Positions 13,806 through 16,468 of a stretch of 16,468 nucleotides of DNA are shown piece by piece. How positions within the stretch are numbered: position 1 is the stretch's first letter; the number at the start of each line of letters is the position of its first letter. The DNA comes from Candidatus Pelagibacter sp. (lineage in GTDB: Bacteria > Pseudomonadota > Alphaproteobacteria > Pelagibacterales > Pelagibacteraceae): positions 1-16,468 of the forward strand of contig DTVC01000054.1 of NCBI GenBank assembly GCA_012963775.1, read 5' to 3'. The notes under the pieces were generated by a model that saw only the letters and a list, made by a program, of their open reading frames with translations, did no database searches and was not told where the DNA came from. Position numbers and translations under genes: made by a program.

Positions 13806-15257
13806 ATGTCAATTGATGTAGAAACAAAAAAAACCGTTAAATCCATTACTGAAAAATATAAATACGGTTTTACAACTGATATTGGCTCTGATAAAGCGCC
13901 AAAAGGACTTAATGAAGATATTGTTAAATTAATTTCTGCAAAGAAAAAAGAGCCAAAATGGCTTTTAGATTGGAGATTGAAAGCATTTAAAGCATGGAAG
14001 AAGATGGAAGAACCAAATTGGAGTATGGTTAAATTTCCAAAAATAAACTATCAAGATGCTTATTATTATTCAGTGCCCAAACCCAAAAAAAAATTAAAAA
14101 GTCTAAATGAAGTGGACCCGGCAATTTTAAGCACATATGAAAAATTAGGTATTCCACTTGAAGAACAAAAAAGATTAACAGGTGTAGCTGTAGATTATGT
14201 CTTTGATAGTACTTCTGTTGCAACAACTTTTAAGGATCAACTAGCTAAACTAGGAATAATTTTTTGCTCCTTTTCAGAAGGTGTACAATCACATCCAGAA
14301 TTAATTAAAAAATATTTAGGCTCTGTCATTCCATATACGGATAATTATTTCGCAACCCTAAATTCAGCTGTTTTTAGTGATGGAACTTTTGTTTACATAC
14401 CTTCAGGAGTAAAATGTCCGATGGAATTATCAACTTATTTCAGAATAAATGCTGAAAATACTGGTCAATTCGAAAGAACTCTAATAATTGCTGAAAAAGA
14501 CAGTTATGTAAGTTATCTCGAGGGATGTACTGCGCCTATGAGAGACGAAAATCAATTACATGCAGCATGTGTAGAACTAATAACTTTTGATAACGCTGAA
14601 ATCAAATATTCGACTGTACAAAATTGGTATCCAGGTGATGAAAATGGTAAAGGCGGAATTTATAATTTTGTTACTAAAAGAGGCATATGTAGGGGTAATA
14701 ATTCAAAAATATCATGGACTCAAGTAGAGACAGGGTCTGCAATTACATGGAAATATCCAAGTTGTATTTTACTAGGCGACAATTCAATTGGTAAATTTTA
14801 TTCTGTTGCAATAACGAATAATTTTCAACAAGCTGATACCGGAACAAAAATGATTCATATTGGAAAAAATACTAAAAGTACAATAATTTCAAAAGGAATT
14901 TCTACTGGAAAAGGACAAAATACGTATAGAGGTTTAGTTCGTATGGGACCTAAAGCCACAAATGGAAGAAATTTTACTCAGTGTGATTCGCTTTTAATTG
15001 GAGACAAATGTGGAGCACATACTGTCCCATATATTGAAGTAAAAAATCAATCTGCAAAAGTAGAACATGAGGCAACAACTTCAAAAATAAGCGATGATCA
15101 AATGTTTTATTGTAGACAAAGAGGTTTAGATCAAGAAAATGCTGTATCTTTAATTGTTAATGGTTTTTGTAAAGAAGTCCTTAGAGAACTTCCTATGGAA
15201 TTTGCAGTAGAAGCACAGAAGCTTCTAGGAATAAGTCTTGAGGGAAGTGTAGGTTAA
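13806..15257 (+). CDS. sufB: SufB, Fe-S cluster scaffold subunit
   Basis: SufB is the scaffold subunit of the SufBC2D complex that builds Fe-S clusters in the cytoplasm. The 483-residue product is full length. Family blocks are clear: [126 protein letters not shown] and [16 protein letters not shown]. The C-terminal [20 protein letters not shown] carries the functionally important Cys and Glu region. It is the first gene of sufBCD, with no IscR-type regulator gene in front; an Irr box takes that place. Confidence 0.97.
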   Translation: MSIDVETKKTVKSITEKYKYGFTTDIGSDKAPKGLNEDIVKLISAKKKEPKWLLDWRLKAFKAWKKMEEPNWSMVKFPKINYQDAYYYSVPKPKKKLKSLNEVDPAILSTYEKLGIPLEEQKRLTGVAVDYVFDSTSVATTFKDQLAKLGIIFCSFSEGVQSHPELIKKYLGSVIPYTDNYFATLNSAVFSDGTFVYIPSGVKCPMELSTYFRINAENTGQFERTLIIAEKDSYVSYLEGCTAPMRDENQLHAACVELITFDNAEIKYSTVQNWYPGDENGKGGIYNFVTKRGICRGNNSKISWTQVETGSAITWKYPSCILLGDNSIGKFYSVAITNNFQQADTGTKMIHIGKNTKSTIISKGISTGKGQNTYRGLVRMGPKATNGRNFTQCDSLLIGDKCGAHTVPYIEVKNQSAKVEHEATTSKISDDQMFYCRQRGLDQENAVSLIVNGFCKEVLRELPMEFAVEAQKLLGISLEGSVG

Positions 15258-15268
15258 AATTCATTTAT

Positions 15269-16006
15269 ATGCTTAAAATAGAAGATCTCCACGTAAATGT
15301 GGGAGATAAAAAAATACTTCAAGGAATAAATTTAGAAGTTAAGCCAGGAGAAGTACATGCAATGATGGGTCCAAATGGATCAGGTAAAAGTACTTTGGCC
15401 AATGTTTTATCTGGCAGAGATGGTTATGAAATAGTAAAAGGAAAAATTAGTTATTTAAAAGAAAATTTATTAGAACTTGAGCCTGAAGATCGTGCATGTA
15501 AAGGTCTTTTTCTTGCTTTTCAATACCCGGTCGAAATACCTGGAGTTTCCGGTATGAATTTTTTAAGAACCACATTAAATTCTATAAAAAAATATAGAAA
15601 ACAAAAAGAACTTGATGGTGTAAATTTTCTAAAATTGTTAAGAAAAAAAGCAAAAATTCTCAAAATAGATGAAAAATTAATAAAAAGATCAGTTAATACT
15701 GGTTTTTCAGGCGGCGAAAAAAAAAGAAGCGAAATATTACAAATGAGTTTATTAGAACCAAAACTTGCAATTTTAGACGAGACTGACTCTGGCCTAGATA
15801 TCGATGCGCTTAAAATTGTTGCAAATGGAGTAAATAAACTAAAAAACAAAAATAGATCTTTCTTAATTATAACGCACTATCAGAGATTATTAAATCATAT
15901 TGTACCAGACAAAGTGCATATTTTGTCAAAAGGAAGAATTATTAAGAGTGGTGATAAAAATTTAGCTATTGAATTAGAAAAAAAAGGTTATGAAGGTCTA
16001 GTATAA
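15269..16006 (+). CDS. sufC: SufC, ATPase of the SufBCD Fe-S assembly complex
   Basis: A soluble ABC-type ATPase that drives conformational change in SufB and SufD. The 245-residue product has Walker A GPNGSGKST (about 34-42), the SufC-specific LAFQYPVEIPGVSGMNFLRT, signature FSGGEKKRSEI, Walker B LAILDETDSGLDIDALK (the ETDSGLD form typical of SufC) and the H-loop ITHYQRLL. It is 11 bp after sufB and 2 bp before sufD. Confidence 0.97.
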   Translation: MLKIEDLHVNVGDKKILQGINLEVKPGEVHAMMGPNGSGKSTLANVLSGRDGYEIVKGKISYLKENLLELEPEDRACKGLFLAFQYPVEIPGVSGMNFLRTTLNSIKKYRKQKELDGVNFLKLLRKKAKILKIDEKLIKRSVNTGFSGGEKKRSEILQMSLLEPKLAILDETDSGLDIDALKIVANGVNKLKNKNRSFLIITHYQRLLNHIVPDKVHILSKGRIIKSGDKNLAIELEKKGYEGLV

Positions 16007-16008
16007 TT

Positions 16009-16468
16009 ATGGAACAAAAATTAATAAAAGATTTTGAAATTCCAAATAAAAAAATTGAAACATGGAAATTTACTGATTTAAAAAAAGTTTTTGAAAAAAA
16101 TAATTTTAAGCCTTTTAGAAAATCAATAAATGCAGATCTTACTGAACCTACTATATCCTCACAAATTCCATTAGATATTTCTAATAATATTTTTTTTAAT
16201 CCTAAAATTAATTTTGTAATTTTTGAGAATGGTTATTTGCAAAAATTCAATAAAAAATCAGACGGTTTAGAAATAACTACTTTAAATGACATTGCAAAAG
16301 AAAAATTATTTAATAAAAAAAATTTCACTAGAAATGATAGTTTACTCGATATTAACAATACTTTTTTAAATGAAAAATTAATAATCAGGGTAAAAAAAAA
16401 TATAGAATTAAAAGAACCTATATCAATTTTTTATTACAATTCTGGAGAAGAAAAATATCTTATTAATA
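16009..16468 (+). CDS. sufD: SufD, Fe-S assembly scaffold partner (partial, cut by window end)
   Basis: The first 153 codons are in the window, with no stop. The N terminus has IPNKKIETWKFTDLKKVFE, matching the SufD pattern P-x-x-K-x-E-x-WK-[YF]-T-x-L. Later, FVIFENGYLQ and NNTFLNEKLIIRVKKNIELK match the start of the beta-helix core (NTAFLNDG-like, then V-x-x-P-I). The ATG is 2 bp past the sufC stop. Order and spacing confirm it as the third gene of the operon. Confidence 0.93.
   Translation, partial: MEQKLIKDFEIPNKKIETWKFTDLKKVFEKNNFKPFRKSINADLTEPTISSQIPLDISNNIFFNPKINFVIFENGYLQKFNKKSDGLEITTLNDIAKEKLFNKKNFTRNDSLLDINNTFLNEKLIIRVKKNIELKEPISIFYYNSGEEKYLIN

Noticed and set aside
1..16468. tRNA, rRNA, CRISPR arrays, insertion sequences or phage genes
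   Set aside because: No cloverleaf, repeat-spacer arrays, transposase motifs or terminal inverted repeats were seen; the region looks like stable chromosomal DNA.

Overview
The window is very AT-rich, gene-dense DNA (G+C about 30% by eye) with short spacers, many 4-16 bp overlaps and few clear Shine-Dalgarno sites. This fits a streamlined marine methylotroph. Two things point to an alphaproteobacterium: a perfect Irr-type iron control element (TTTAGAA-N3-TTCTAAA) in front of sufB, and a PqqB and suf gene order of alphaproteobacterial type. The species is inference; SAR11-like or another low-GC marine lineage is plausible.

Layout. (1) 1-945, + strand: the last 29 codons of what looks like a cytochrome c (XoxG-like), then a XoxJ/MxaJ-type periplasmic protein whose frame is broken by a TAA just after its signal peptide. 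(2) 948-4173, - strand: a full PQQ operon, pqqA-B-C-D-E, including the 25-codon pqqA at 4096-4173. (3) 4314-11049, - strand: a lanthanide-uptake (lut/ped-like) locus. Transcribed right to left, it holds a periplasmic binding protein (LutA-like), a seven-bladed YVTN propeller, an ABC ATPase (LutE-like), an ABC-2 permease (LutF-like), a conserved exported protein and a TonB-dependent receptor (LutH-like). (4) 11183-12908, + strand and divergent from lutA: a three-gene membrane operon. It encodes an ExbB/TolQ/MotA-type channel subunit, an ExbD/TolR-type subunit carrying an unusual Asp-rich periplasmic domain, and a two-TM protein with a soluble C-terminal domain. (5) 12916-13704, - strand: an L-aspartate dehydrogenase-like protein (NadX). 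(6) 13806 to the end, + strand: sufB-sufC-sufD (sufD cut by the window edge), behind an Irr box and a good promoter.

How it fits together. The left two thirds is a module for lanthanide-dependent methanol/alcohol oxidation: electron acceptor and XoxJ for a dehydrogenase that should lie just left of the window, cofactor synthesis (PQQ), and import of the metal across the outer membrane (TonB receptor) and handling in the periplasm (ABC system). The most interesting part is the divergent ExbB/ExbD-like operon next to lutA. It may be a dedicated proton-driven motor, or a metal-sensing motor, for the TonB receptor; this is inference from family resemblance and position. The right end is housekeeping: NAD precursor synthesis and iron-controlled Fe-S cluster assembly.
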